Shown: positions 19,208 to 34,200 of the stretch, in pieces | Layout of the letters: every line of letters starts with the position of its first letter | Position numbering within the stretch: position 1 is the stretch's first letter | NCBI GenBank assembly: GCA_963989385.1 | Contig: OZ022512.1 | Span: 29,843,899 to 29,907,898, forward strand | From: Ctena decussata | Taxonomy: Eukaryota; Mollusca; Bivalvia; Lucinida; Lucinidae | Direction of reading: 5' to 3' | Length of the DNA stretch: 64,000 nt | The notes under the pieces: model-generated | What the model was told of the DNA's origin: nothing | The model's input: only the letters and a program-made list of their open reading frames with translations | The model's database searches: none | Position numbers and translations under genes: made by a program

Positions 19208-22200
19208 CTGAAAGACAAAGGCTGATTTAAACTGCTATGTCACAAGGGTCGTGTGTATTCTTCACTTGCAGAATAAATTATGAAAAGTAAAAAGCCAAAT
19301 TTTGTAAGAATTCATATTCAGGTACTACAAACGCTGATTGGACGTCATAATAAAAAAAAGAGCACACTTGAATCTTGATATGCAAACCTGAAAAGCGCTG
19401 TCGAAAAAAGCAAATCTAATAATTCTACGCTGCAAATTACTAGTAATGACAGGGGTAACAACTGCTCTCACCGATCTGACAAAAGGCATTCGGTTATTAT
19501 CGTACATTTTTAATTTACAGTTGTTTCCATGATAAATGCGTCGGGCATGGGTAGTAGAATTACTGAGTGCCTTTATGATCAATTTCTGCGTAGGTGCGTG
19601 AGCTACTCTTGTTTAAAGTCCAGTTCTATGACTGATTATTAACCATGTAAAGTAGTAAAATGTTCTATCCATATATTTGTTCTCAGAACTGTTCTATGTA
19701 TTTTTATTCTCAGAACTGGAGGTCATTAATGAATACAGTTTTTGAGAATAGATACATGGGATTTTGTTTATCCAAACAAGATTATTTCGATTCAAATTCT
19801 GTACATATCGCATAAACTTGAGAATGAAACTTTTCTGTAGCAAAAAGTGGTGCTGCTATTAGGGAAGCTGACTTTACTAGGGAATATTTGGAAACCGTAC
19901 TCTTAGTACTCTTAATAAACATCTTACCTTCAAATAACGAGAGAGGGGAGTCAGGCCTCCTACAACCATGTTTACCATAGTCAAAACACCATTCAGCAAA
20001 CTGTAATATGTGAAAGCTTTTAAATCATATTGTAGCATATAATAGTGTTACAGTAGAGGAAATGGAAAATTAAAGTGAATTCGTTTGCAACAAATCACAT
20101 ACAATTAGAGCAACATTTGTAAGGCTACTGCTAATACAGCACTTTTAAATTCTACTCTCATTTGCATTTACTGCAAAGCTTAGGTAAGATTAGTAACCTC
20201 TAATATAAGCTGTCTACAGACACAGTACTGTGATGCAATACATTTCCGAGAAACAATACAGTGATCCTATACATTTTCCAGGTATATTTAAGTCCATAAT
20301 TGTAATAGAAATCTATTAACTTCTGTTTTTTACGCCATATTTCATTTTTAGTATTAATCTGATATTATTTTACTGCCCCATGATCACTAGAAGCCAATTT
20401 AATTTCATACAATTGCTAAGTGAGCTCGTAGCATGCAGGAGTATGCGAAGAGCAAAGGCTTGATACCAGTCTGCCAATCCGCACAGCCTAAGTAGTATCT
20501 ATGCATTGTCCACACAATGTATGGATCCTGAATAATCTACAGGCACAAGATAAAGGATCTAGCCACACTTCACAGAGTCACTCCCAGAAAGCAGTTGACA
20601 GAAAATTTGGCAACTGTTTTGCGAGACGTAAATCAAGTAAGAGTTTCTCACCTTGTATGCTCTATAGATATATTTCTCTTCTCTAGTAAGCTGATACATC
20701 GCCAAAAACGCATACCCATTACCCGAAACTCCATGGCACACACCATATCCTTTCCTAAGTAACCCTCTCTGCCATATCACTTCAGCACAGTCTCGAGCAG
20801 CTTCAAGGTACTTCCCATCACCAAACACCTATAGAAATAATAAAAACCTTATCAAAACAGCCGCAATATTTAACTGTCCTTCTTTTATTATGTTCGTGGA
20901 TTTTAACTGGCCGTACTCCCAACTAGAGGGTCACCATACATATTTTATCGCTCCATGTTTTTTCCACTGCTGTTCCAGTAATACACGAGTTTCGTCAAAT
21001 ACGATGCACATCTACGTCTCACAATACTAGTCTTCACAAATGTGGATGGATGGAAACAAGGCGGGGACTAAAGAATATTTTGCTAAAGCGGTTTCGAAAT
21101 TAAAAGCTAGCAATGATCTGGAACTAATACAATTAGATCCCATATCCCGCCCTTAAAACCAAAAGGGAAAGAAGAATATAGGGGAGGGTCGGGTAAATTC
21201 GGACAGTGACATTGTTTCCTTTATATGTCGATTGTTTGGAACTAAAACAAAAATACCTGGCCAAACAGTGAAAATCCTGATGAGCCGTCTCATTTGGATT
21301 TTCACTGTTTGCAATGGTATGTCCGAATTTACCCTCCTGTCCGAAGTTACACGACTCAACCCTACATAAATTGACAACAGTTCAAGGAAGACACGCACGG
21401 TAACCGAATGAACAACTCTTTCTCACACAGGTAGTCATTCTGCTACCCCAGTTGAAAACACCTTCACACAACCATGTGAATAAAAGCACCAACATGGACA
21501 TCCTTACTTAGTAAAAGTAACATCTTTTTTTCTATGTTTTCTAGTTTAAAGAGAAAGCAAAGAGGACAGCTATACGGGTAACCATGTTGCTAAAATATCA
21601 AAGACAAGCGGACTTAGGAACAAGTAACATTTAGGAACCGCAACAGAAGTACGGACTTGGAACAGTCAGTTATAGATTACTAGGGGCTTAAACTAGTTTC
21701 ACTGGATCCCAACCCTCACTTTCAGCTTCTGCAATGGTTCGAAAGTTGTATAGTCCGCGTGAAGATTGCCTAGCCCATCAATGAATCATCACAAGTAACA
21801 ATAATTACGGATAAAAACTATGATGAATCAAAGATGAAGACTCAACAGAAACTATGTATTGCGACACCTGGGAATCCCTTTGTTGTTAAACAATACTGAA
21901 ATAGAGAGGCAAAAGAAACAACCACCTGACCCCTGAATGTCCAAGAAACAGACAAGAAAAGCTCCGACCCCAACGAACTAAAATAAACAGCTTTATGTCG
22001 GGTCCATCACTGAGTCTGATGCCCAACCCACCGTCGTGCAATTAAAGCGGGAAGCAAAATTATTTACCATGATTGGGTAAACAACTAAGTATGCAGACTG
22101 TAATATTACATTTATGTTACATCCAATACGTTTGTAACATACAGTACTTTTTCTGAACTAATCAAAAATCTGCCCTACTTACAGTTGTTTTATTTTAATT

Positions 22201-25200
22201 TAAAGATTAAGTCACCATAAAAAAGACTATTTCAGCCAGTCTTAAAGAATGTATTATGGCTTGTGAGATATGGATTAAAACACTGTGTTTGATATAAAAA
22301 CCACGAAGTCAGACGACCACAAAACTAAGCCATGGTAACAAAATGACATATATATTCGTCATGCCAGCACTAATTTCTTCGAAAAAAAAATCTGTCTGAC
22401 TCATTGTATGTGTTATAGTTTCAAGGAAACAGACTAAATGATATGGCTGATTAAGAAGTTACAGTAAAAACAGCTGAAATAATGTAAAGTGAAGCAGCAA
22501 GCAAAACGATCTGCCTAACATGCTGATGGTCATTTTATACAACCACTACAGTATGACGTTTCTTTTCTTAAAGCCTTGTGAATACATGTACTTTAGAAGT
22601 CTTTAGGGTGTGTACTTACCTTGTATGCTTGAATAAACATGTGTATCCATCCGGGAGCGCCATGACACCAGTGAATGAGTTTATCGCCAGTTGAGCTGCC
22701 GACTGAGGACGGACAGTTACCAGATGGAAATCTCAAGGTCAACATGTAGTCAATACTTGGCCTCACCAGCTCATGAACTTGTTGTTTAATAAGATCATCC
22801 TTTATCTGTAAATGTCAAAATTACAACTGCTACTTAAAAAGAGATAAACGTACTGATACACAAAATTACATTTCTGAACATCTGTAAAGGACTGAATGTG
22901 AATTTATCATTAAAATATTTTTGTGCAGAAGCCAGTGGTTGCAGATATAAAATCTGGACTGTAATGATCCCTGTCATTACTATAAACTGTACTTAAACAG
23001 TTCCACCAAAATTTTCATATACACATATTTTGATTACGGCTGCACGGAGATTATATCAAACAGGCCTTTCAAGAGTACAGGGAAGCATGAGTATAGCGCT
23101 TTCCGCTGTTAGTTCAGTTTGGGGATAACACTCTCATACATATAGATACAAGGCAGAGTATTTGAGACACATCATTAATGCTTTCAAATGTTCAGCTTTA
23201 TATTCCTTTGTAGTTTAGTCTCCGTACAACATCATTCGCATACATAACTGTCTTTATATGAACCTTAAGTACAGCAATATAACCGTCGTGTAAAAAAGGA
23301 AAATGCTGAATGTACCATCATAAGAATATAGAACACTCCAGCCAGACCATGAGCTGCTCCCAGATAGTGCTTATCGTGCCAGGCGTACATGAGGGGTTGT
23401 CTCCATTTCTGATGCTTGGCAAGGCTTATGCCAGAATCAATTACTCGCTGGGCAACCTGGAATATATGTTTATAAAACTGTGTATGAACCAACCCGTACA
23501 TTTTAATTCAACCAGTTTCCAATCTAAGGTTTGTATTTCCAAACATAATTTGCAACAATGCCTATTTTACAACATGTGTTCTTGAGCCATTGTATGGAGT
23601 TACTTTGAGGGAAGAGATGATGGTATAGCTATATAAAGTAAGCTTATAAGTCCTTTCCCCTTGCAAATTTACATGTTCAGTTTGCAATTGCATGTTTCTC
23701 GATAATGTTTCTTCCATATGCGTTAACTGCCCAACTATAGTCACTCCGAGTATGCTCGCTATTGACGAAAATCGCATTTTAGAACAAGAGTTCCTGTATA
23801 TAGTCAACACCTGTATAGTCTAGCAGTGTATAATCTGTGACACTAACTTAATGTATACTCATATTGCATTTTGGGAAGCCCAGCACACATGCACAATCTT
23901 AGTTCTATATTCTTTGAGCAGTGGTTGCTCCGCGCACCGTTTTGTAATTTTTGCGAGCACGCGCATACTTTATCTTTCTTCTTTCCATACTCTGAGTGAC
24001 CAAAACTGGATTGTTAACGCATGCTCGGAGCAAACAAATGTGGGAAGAAAACATACCTGGAAAATGGATGCACTGCAAATACATAGTCTATCAAGGCATA
24101 AATAGCATTTTGCTTAGCTTCTCAGACATGCCCCTTTCAAATCAATTTACTTTAACAATGTACTAGAGGTTTTACTAAATCTAACTCTAAACATACGCCA
24201 AACAAAAATGATCCCTAAATAAACTTAAGGCGCCACCATAACCAAATTCAAAGCTTCAATGGGTAAATCCTATGTCACAACTTCACTCAACGTATTTCTT
24301 ATTCTCTATTCTCTGGTAGCATCTTTCTACGTATACTAAACATGAAACGGAACATGACCTGGACAGACAGTGGAGTAAACATGTTGTTTATAGTTGGCAT
24401 TATTCTAAGAAATTCTACAGTAACTAAAATGTTATACTTTTGTTTTAACAAATACCAAGGCCTAAAATTCCACCCAAAGTACATAAAGAGACTCCTTAAA
24501 GTGTTAAAAAGCTGGGAGAGACAGTGGGGAGAGGGTACACAGTAGGCGACTGTTGAGCTAAGTGACATGGGAAAATTAATAGACTTACCTTAACAATGAG
24601 AGTATGGTTTATTTTTGCCTCTCCAAGATATTGCTGTACAAATAGTAGCGCATAGATGTATCCTACTCGACCAAAGAGAAGTTCATCCGGCAATGAGGGG
24701 TCATCACAAACTAAGGGACACAACTCCTCCAACCTGTAATAACAAACTATGTTGGAAAACACTTTTAGTCACATATTTCCTTTTATCATATATTAAAATA
24801 ACATAATTTTTCCCCAAAAATTGGGAATAGTTCTACCCATACGGGCATCAATATTTTAGGAGCACGGTGTTTGCATGATTAAAAAATGTTTGGGAACGGG
24901 GCAAATATGTCATATATCCTGCCCCGATAAATGCATAGAAATCTTCTGAATGTCATCTAACACGCCTGACAATCAGTCTCATGCGGAACCGGCGGTTAAG
25001 CAAAGCAATTCGTTAGATCGCTTTCCGGTGACGTAGAAGAGGAGCCGAAAAAGGTAAACAAACGATAATCGTTCGTGTAAACAGACGATCTATTTTCTTA
25101 GAAAATCTTCTATTTAAAATATGAGAATGCTATTTTGTTGCTAAAACGTTGTTTTCTTTGTATGCCGAAGGATTTGCTGAAGCGTTGTCTTGTTTTTGTC

Positions 25201-28200
25201 AGTTTTATTCCCTCCTCTGAAACACCTGTTCGGACTGGATTATACATGAGGTAAGCAACACATTTATCCGCTAAATCTGACATTTGTGTACATATGATCT
25301 GCAAATTAGACGTTGCGCGGATATTTTAAACAGAAAGTGAGGTATGTAAAGTGGGGTATGTAATACCTTTACATTCTGTTAGAACTAAGAATTCGTTTGA
25401 AATGCATGCATAATTGATCTCGAAAGTTTGGTTCCGCATGTAATCATTGAAAATAAGAAGAAAATAATTTTGCAGATAATTTTATTTTCAACCTGTAAAA
25501 TAAGCAGTAAAACTCTACCCAGTATAATTCTCGAGTTTCTAAAGTTGACAAATGCAGGTCTGACGGATAATATTTGCTTGAAACCAGACTGCAAGAGAAA
25601 TCAAGGAACACTGCTTTGAGCCATTATATGTTGCACATTATGCATTGATTACGTCATTGGAATATAAAATGACTCCATATAATATCTGTTTAGCTTATTT
25701 CAACACTTTTGGTTTGCCTTCTTTAAGGGAAAGCACCCGTGTAAATTTTTCATGGTTACGCATGCGATAGCTCGGTTCAGCATTTGACTTCTTTCAAACT
25801 TCACAATTTCTTTTGCTTAAAGTAAGTTATAAACGTCTCAAGCTATACATGGATCACTATCATTTTAGTTACGCCAATACTGTTTCTTCTTATTTGTCTT
25901 CTGATTTGTCTTCTGATAAAAATAACCCCCGAAAACACTCATATGTCCTGCTTCAGTATCATAATAATGGTATTAGATAAGTACTGAAGTAATTCCTGAT
26001 TATGTCATATTTACATGTACTTTGAGTGAATAAAGTCACTGTCTGTCTGTCTGGTAATTTACTGACTGTTCTTTATTGATTGACGTTTTATGTCCCGCTC
26101 GACAATTTTAATTCTTAGCAAAGTTATGATCAGTTTATTTAAGTGTCAGTCGCAGTAGGTCTTTACTGTTTTGTGCAAAAATGTACTTTGGGGCAAATAC
26201 AGTTTATTCGATTCCGTCATCGATATTGATAGCTTATCGTTGATCAAAACGAGGGAAAACTAACTAAAGAATGACGCACACTTACTGAATGACATTTAGG
26301 TTTCTGTATGTAGTCGTCTTGCTGAAACCTTCATCCACGTAAATTACGTGAAATTATGGACGGGTATCCAATAAATAAATTTCTTGATCATGTTAAATAA
26401 TACAGTCAAACTTCAATGGTTCGAACCTGATGTCTCGTCAACCCTGCCTGACTACTCCTTCCTGAGTCCCTAGAGTTTACTTTAAGTAGGAACTAAGTGG
26501 ATGGCTAGCACTGCCCCTTGCTTGAACTAATTTTCATGGTCCCAAGCTTTTTAAATCCATTATAGTTCATTGAAGAGAAAAAAATGTAATTTTTATACTG
26601 ATTGAAGAAAAATTAGAGCTAAAAAATCTGAGAAAAATTGAGATAGCAATGACTTTTTTACTTGGCTCGAGGCAATATAGAAAAATACGGCATGCATCGA
26701 AAGATTCTTATATAATGGCTTGCTACAAAAGCCAGGAGGTATCGGCACTTCACCGCACGAACGTTCATTGAGTATTAACACGGCAGGTAATGCTTCAAAC
26801 TGACCTCCGCTGAAATATGTTGAAAACTAATTTGACCATTTTCCAGTAGTCAGTTTTCAGTTTTTGTGGTCTGTGGATGGGTCACGGGTAAGAGTTTTGA
26901 GTCTTGCACAGGTATTTCGGCTCTGTGAATGCATTTGTGGTCTTTCCTGAAAATCTTATTAATGCGATAAGGTGTGCCCATATACATGTAATACACACTT
27001 TCAAATAATATATTTACAAAACTTAATACTTTCATTACTGTGTGTGTATTAAATTTTCGTAATGACGTTAAACCACACAACCCAGCGGAACGTATCCAGT
27101 GATTTTTTTCACTATTTTGGGAATGGTGCCGATGCCCACAGAAATGGGGAAAAAATCGCGTCGTATTCTCCTTAAATTTGGAATTTCAAAAACATCTTTA
27201 TTGGCTGTAGTGGTGGGATAGGGGACATGAAACTGTAAATATTATATTTAAATTCAATTGTAGCTATATATCTGCCAGTTCTCTAAGCAAGCAAATAAAT
27301 TTATGCTTGTAAAATGGTCCCTAGAAAAATTCTTCCTGCAATTCGGAATTTTTCAACTTGTAGTAGGGAAAAAAAGATACTATTTTGAATGGGGACTGGC
27401 GCCTTTTACGGGCACCACTTATTTGGAGAAAAAAAAATCACTGGTATCCATAGCCGCAGTAACTGGGCACCGTTCGTCCGTCCAGCTTTCGTTACTACAT
27501 CTTTACCGAATCTAAAATATTGATAGTCAATTTGAAACTTAGGAGAAAGTCTAACTGAGATTAACCCTTAACCCCACGATCGCGCGAACTGTCAGTTTTA
27601 AGGGGTAGCCTGTCAGGAAACCCCTCTTTTATAGGCTGTCATATGCAGAAGGGAGTCTGCTTTTTAACCAGAGCAAGGTTTTGCCCACATCACTAGTTTG
27701 TAGTTTGCAAACACTGAAAAAACTTTAAAATTTTTAAGATTTGTTTTTTTCAATATCATCTTTTCAAGTGGCACCATTACCTAGTTGATCCGATTTTCTG
27801 GAAAGTAGACCTCATCCATTTAAACTTTTTCTGTTGATAAATGTTCAGCAATTATACCGGGTCTCAGACAAGCAGTCACTTTCCATCTCTAAAGCATATA
27901 CCTGGGGCTGATAGCTTGTATTCTTTGTTAAGTGTCTTGGTCGGGTTCCGGTTGATTGTGTTAGCTCCAAGTATGGACGTCGATGGACCTTGGTAACTTC
28001 CAGAACGGCAGCACACACCTGGTTGCAGCTGAGTGAAAATATCAGTCAAATCGATCAGAGTTTTTGGCTTCTGAGGTATGGGTACCCGCATGTTTAGGGT
28101 CCCATGAATAACTTATGTGATAGGTAAAGGGTTATTATGGATATACTGAGACCAAGACCAATTTACTTGACCAAAATTATCTGACGTATGTTTAGAAGTA

Positions 28201-31200
28201 TTTAAACGTGTTTTTAATTCAAGCGCACGATCTCTTCTGAGCAGAATATAATTGTCCCCATGCATTTTCTTGAAAATGAAGTTTCAAAGCGGTTATATGA
28301 GTGAAGTGTCTTGCTGCATCGATAAGATTTCACAGAAAGTGCAAATGCACGCACAAGGCCGATTTACCTGAGCAGGACTATTTCCTTCTTTCGGTACTGA
28401 ACTTGGAGGACAAATGTAATATACCAAACACCACTTAAAACTGTTCATATCACTTGGTCTCAACATACAATTGTAAACAACTGATAGCATGACATTCTCC
28501 AATTTTTCACAATACCTTTTCTTGAGAGAAAAATCTGATATGACTGAAATACTGCTGAAAAACGTAAAAATCGAAAGTCATCCATCCGCCAGTTAAATTT
28601 TAGGCCCTTCTAAACTTTTAAGAGTGGCTAGTCTCATAAACGATTTTTGTTCAAATGGTTGTCGTAAGAAAGTAAGAAAAACATAAAGGAAGGTCAGACA
28701 AAACTAGATTATCTGCCAGAGAAGATCTTTAGAGTTGTAGGTTTAATGATACAACAGCTTTTCAGTGCTAAACGAGCTGACCAAACTGTGCGAAGTCGCA
28801 GGTTGATTGATGTTTTCGTGGTTCATATATAAGTCAGGCTGCCTCGCAGCTAAATCAGGCACTCAAGCCCATTTGATATTCCATACATTCCAATGCTCAA
28901 CCGAACATTCTCATGCGCAACCACAAAATTTTTGACATGAGCCTCCCATTCAAATGCAAAAAATCAAAATTTTGTGAAATCGTGTTAATTATTCAACTGT
29001 AATCTTAGAAATTTTAATTCAGCATGCATTTAAAACCACTGAAACAGTAAACACCAAGTACTTTAGGGAATGGGATAAACTTTGTTCTGTTTTTTCGTGT
29101 TTTTTTTTTTTTTTTTTTTTTTTTTTTGTTAAAACATAATCTCCAACTGCATAGATCCTACAAGTCTCAGCTGACATCTAACAAATGTCAAACAAAAAAT
29201 CCAGCATAAAATTTATGTCATAAAACAGACTAAAAAGGCAGATTGATGCTGACATATTTCCTTCTATTTTTAATGATTAAATGCTGAACCAAAACATTTC
29301 GCCCCTTTCGACAATGATTTCAGAACAATGCTTGATACCTTGTCACTGAAACATCGTTGTTGATGACAGACATTAATAATTACATTGATATGCAATGATG
29401 AATTCGGATGCTTTTTGCTCGTTTTTGAGATCGAGCAGAAAATGTTGTCATTTTATCTCCTGTTTTGTCTGACCTTGATCGTGTTGAACAGAAATTTCGG
29501 AGGAGGGAACAAATATCAAGAAAACCGCGGAACCAATTATAGAATTATTTGGTGTCTTGAAGGAGCAATGTTTAAGTAACAAAATAGCATTCTTAGATTT
29601 TGGCTATCTCTCCTATCATTCTGAAGAAACATTCTAGAATCTAACTGAGTAAGTATTGTTTACCTTTTTCGGCTCCTCTTCTACGCCACCGGAAAGCTAT
29701 CTAACGGATTGCTTTGCTTAACCGCCGGTTCCGCATGAGACTGATTGTCAGGCGTGATCTAAGGCATTTCATCTGCTGCAGTTTTTCACTACTACATCTG
29801 TGTTCACAAATATGTGATATTTATTTTTTGACCTTTTTATGACTGGATGGTGTTTTATTCCTGCCAACTTCAAATACTCTTCTGAAAGATTAGATATTTA
29901 AATCTAAACCTGCTAAAGTTGAAAGTACAGAACGCAATTGCATTACTTCAAAACTCGGAGCTATTAAACATTGCATCGATCATTGGGACCTGACTCGTAT
30001 TGATATGGATAAGGAATAAAGGTGTATTTACATATAGGCACATTGTTGTATTTGTTCTATGTATGCTGGGAATATCATTAAAAATTTCAGATGTATGGGT
30101 ACATGCTTTTCTGCATTTATTTAAAAGAAGGCCAATATTCTTGACTACCTGATTGATTCCCTGGACAAAGAAATCTCTCAAAAGGGGCCTATTCTTAAAG
30201 GGAAGAATTCGCTCAAAGAGGAGCATTTTTTCCTTTCAGACTTAACTCTACCGAAAAGGAGGAAAAAATGACACTGGTATTTGCCTGCCATATAAATGTA
30301 CCCATCCATCTTAAAAATTGGCTCTCTTTTTCCTACAAGTTCCAGGGAGTAAGACTGTCAACATTAGAATTCAATATTTACCTTCTGATACAATCTGTTG
30401 ATGCTGCCTCATTACCAAGTCTTTGATAGATAACAGCACCTAATGCCAGAGGTCCAGCATCGCCACATAGAAACGAGAGTTTTCTGCCCTTCAGATGGCG
30501 CAGGTGTCGCTTCAGATAATCTAATGCAGTTTCTAGATACCGTTTATCGTGCCACTTATCATATAAATGCAGGTTTAAGTAAGAGATACCTGCAAATTAA
30601 AATGTTAAAACAGATTCTATTTGTGAATTTCACAGGTGATCAATGAATATTTTACATGACTTAGTTGTGCCAATCAAATTAATTTCACCACAGCTCTAGG
30701 GATAGATAAATAGAATCTATCATTGGTCTCCGATGCGGACAGGGAAATCCCAACCCGAGGGCATACGGGGTGTGTCGGAAACGAGGCTTGCCGAGTTTCC
30801 GACACACCCCGTGTGCCTGAGGTTTGGGATTGCCCTGTCCGCATCGGAGACCAATGATTGATTATTTTTCTTACCTACGATAATATTTACTTGAAATTGA
30901 ACGGGGAACTGATAGGCCTATTTCATGCGAACGTGTACAAGTGTAAGTAGTACAACCGTGTCACCCTCATGGCTGCTGTAGTGAACAGACAAGTAAAAAT
31001 AGGTCATTGACAAATCCGCATTTTTAGATTTTCTGATTGAAATTTTTAGATTTTCTAATAGAAATTTATATTAAAGAACAAAATTTGTATTGAGACGACT
31101 ACAGAAAGCGCGTGTAAGACGTTAATTGTGACGTAACGTCAAACATCAGTTGGTAACGTCTTCAAAATGGCGGCCTCTTCGACAGTCTTTGTCACGGTGA

Positions 31201-34200
31201 AACATTGATTATTTTGGATCTTTTTCCGACTTTAAGACCTTGAAACAGGCTATAATGGGATTATACAGAATGAATTACCTTTCTTGGGTTGGATTTTATC
31301 GATGTGGCAATTCATTCTCATGAAAGAATAATGCATAAAGTATGGAATCGCCAAGCCGGGCGCACCGTGTTTCAAGGAGCGCGTATTGGTACACAGAATT
31401 CAAGCTCGTGTGAGCTGTCCCAGCCCATGGGCAAGACAGAATTTTCCAGCACCGCTAAAAATAGAATAAACTCTGTCTCGTAGGTAAGAAAAAACATGGC
31501 ACAGGCAGTGACATGAAAACTGCAACTCCGTACATGCTATTATCTTTACATTATAGACTTTGTACATCCCATGCTTACAAAGCTTAGGGCTAGGCGGGCA
31601 TTATATTGAAAGGTTTCAGAAATTAGGACTCCAAACTTTGCAATATAGAAGGCTAAGGGCAGACATGACAGAAGTACTCAAAATATTAAACGGAATCGAT
31701 CAGTGTGACAAAACCCAGGTATTAGTCTAAACATATTTTATTAACCTCATAATAAAAATACAAATGGGTTGGACCACAAGTTCTAGCAACATTAATAACG
31801 GTCCGCCCCAATAACGTGTACATACAATTAAAATCTAAAAAAGTTCCTTCAAGAGCAGAGAATACATACAGAAGTAGGAGCATGGGCCAGACTACGTAGT
31901 TTCGGCTAATAAAGCCTCGTCAGTGACCCTGACAATATCTGGTGACGAAACCAGAAAAAAGCATACTGTAATTTCTAAATTTTAATTGGACAGTCTATTC
32001 AAAGACTGATTAATTCCAAAAAGATCCAAATAGTATAAAAGACGATGATCTAGAATAATAGTCTAAATCGATCTCAAATTTTAGATTTCTCAGAATCTAT
32101 CCTCTGATCTCAAAGGATGTGAATAAAATATAATCTGCACTATGGATGATGTACGGGGAGACTTTTTACGGCCGCCACACGGCACAACACCAGCTGCAGT
32201 GAGGTACAATTAAAATCTAAAAAAGTTCCTTCAAGAGCAGAGAATAAACATACAGAAGTAGGAGCATGGGCCAGACTACGTAGTTTCGGCTAATACTGCT
32301 AAGTGGACAACGACATCATAAGACATAGAAAAAAACTGTACATTTAAGCGACCCAGGTATTTCAACAACAAGATAGTACAAGAACAAAAGGACATCCATT
32401 TAAACTGTGTAAGAAATGTTTTCGATTTGATATTAGGAGACACACATTTTCACAAAGAATTATAGATAATAGAAACAATCTCTCAAAGCATGCAGTGACA
32501 TCCAGTACTTTATATAAGTTTAAATCGCGACTAAACGTTCACTGGAAAAACCTGTCTGTCAAGTTTCACAAGACTGCGAACCTGCCAGAATAGACCCCAG
32601 AGGCTAACGCGTAGTCACAGATCTCGACAACAAGTAAAACAGGTAAAAAATAATCAAGTAAGTAACAAGTCCATAAATGCTGCCACTGTAGGCTAATTAC
32701 GTTAAGAACCAAGATCAGGCTATACCAACATAGATTTGTGAAGGGATCAACTGAATGTTTTTCACCACCCTTATAACTCTTAAATGTATCACATTTTTAA
32801 TCACAGCAATTCGTTTTGCCAACCTAGTAAAGGAGAGGGGGGAGGGGGCGTGAAGGCTTAACTCTCACAGCTGCAGCATCATATTACTCAAAGCCTCTTT
32901 TTCCTTTGCAGCAGTGAAAATTACGGGCTGTTGAGGGCATTTTGTCCATGGCCTCCCCAAATTTATCCCAATAGATAGATAATGCTGAAGCCTGCAAGAT
33001 AGGCTTCTGTAGATCACTTTACTTTGGCGTGTTCTTCATTGCCTGAATTTCTTATCTGTGACTTATAGATGGATGGCTTTCTTGAGGGTTTTAGGCCCTT
33101 TTCAACAGGATTTCAGTCATATCAAGACAATGGGGCTGATTATGAAAAGAACCCTGTACTGTGACTTCCCTTTAGATTTGGACAGAATCTGACCACCGGG
33201 GCGGGCGTGGTGGGGGGCGGGGAGGACGGGGGCGAGAAGGAGACTCTAACTCCTGATGCCAAGTCGCAAGGCTTACCACTCTGCACCTCACCACCAAGGA
33301 CGCTTTACTGGGAATCATAAGCACATTCTAAAATTCAAGATAATTATCTAGTTGGCATACTGTATCAACACACTGCAATTTCATGCAAAAGTGTATCAAG
33401 GTGCTGTATCAATATTGTTTCAAGTCTGAGGAAAGTATATGGTTCGTTGTCACTACGCAGTCTATACTCGGAGTGAATCTTCATGAGATTTTTTATTTCA
33501 TGAGCCAGTTAACTCCCATGTCATAGTGAAAATAAAAGTCTAAAGGCTAGTAACCCTATTGTGCTCGTTCTAAGTGCAATAGGTTTAAAGAATTAACAAT
33601 GCACTACTCCATATAAGAAGGGAAACAAAGATAACATAAATAATTTTACAAATTTTCGCATAAAAACGTGTAATATGACATCAAGGGGCCCACATAGCGT
33701 AGTGGATAGAGCACTCGCTTTCCATCTCTGCGGCCCGGGTTCGATTCCCGGCGTCGTCATGTGGGAGGGTAGTGGTTGCCTGTCCTAGGTCGGTGGTTTT
33801 CTCCGGGTAGATCTACTCCGGTTTCCTCCACCAGTATAGGACCACAAACGCGCCAACATACGTGCCATCGAGAGTATTTAAATAAGTCCGCGTGAGCTTT
33901 CAATGCAATCGCTGTAAAATAAATAAAGTTTACATTTACATTTTAATATGACATCTAATTAGAACCGTTTCCCTGAGACGGTTCTAATGAGGGTCACAAT
34001 ATATGTTTCCATTTATAAAGAAACACATTTTTTTTTTCTCAGAATTGCCACATTAATAAATGCTCCCGCTCTGATTAAATGTCCTCCTATTAAAATTGAC
34101 TTGCCATCTTTACAAAGTTTTAGGAATAAACTTTTCAGGTATATATGGTCATATATATATGTATCGCATCATAGCTCACGAGGTGTTTCATACAAATACC

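Larger units (their letters stand above)
24961..29756. mobile_element. TIR transposon B, copy 1 (B1), 4.8 kb
   Basis: Ends CACGCCTGACAATCAG / CTGATTGTCAGGCGTG, with terminal inverted repeats of about 105 bp (few differences) continuing as weaker similarity. The flanks carry ATCTAA on both sides (24955-24960 and 29757-29762). It fills most of the LANCL intron between exons 30382 and 24733. The same element is at 49779-57530 (B2). Inside, a 348-bp MITE (27096-27444) and a region near 25970-26560 are absent from B2. No transposase recognised; the only shared frame (27876-28094, minus) changes like non-coding DNA. Probably non-autonomous. Confidence 0.85.

Noticed and set aside
27876..28094. ~72-codon frame shared by B1 and B2 (55565-55780)
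   Set aside because: By rough count about 20 base differences give about 15 amino-acid changes, with no excess of silent change. It behaves like neutral DNA, so I do not call it a transposase exon.
33685..33763. tRNA gene
   Set aside because: A and B boxes are good, but the sequence continues as a SINE with a 12-bp target duplication. The same reasoning applies to 7930-8014, 11870-11947 and 62740-62805.
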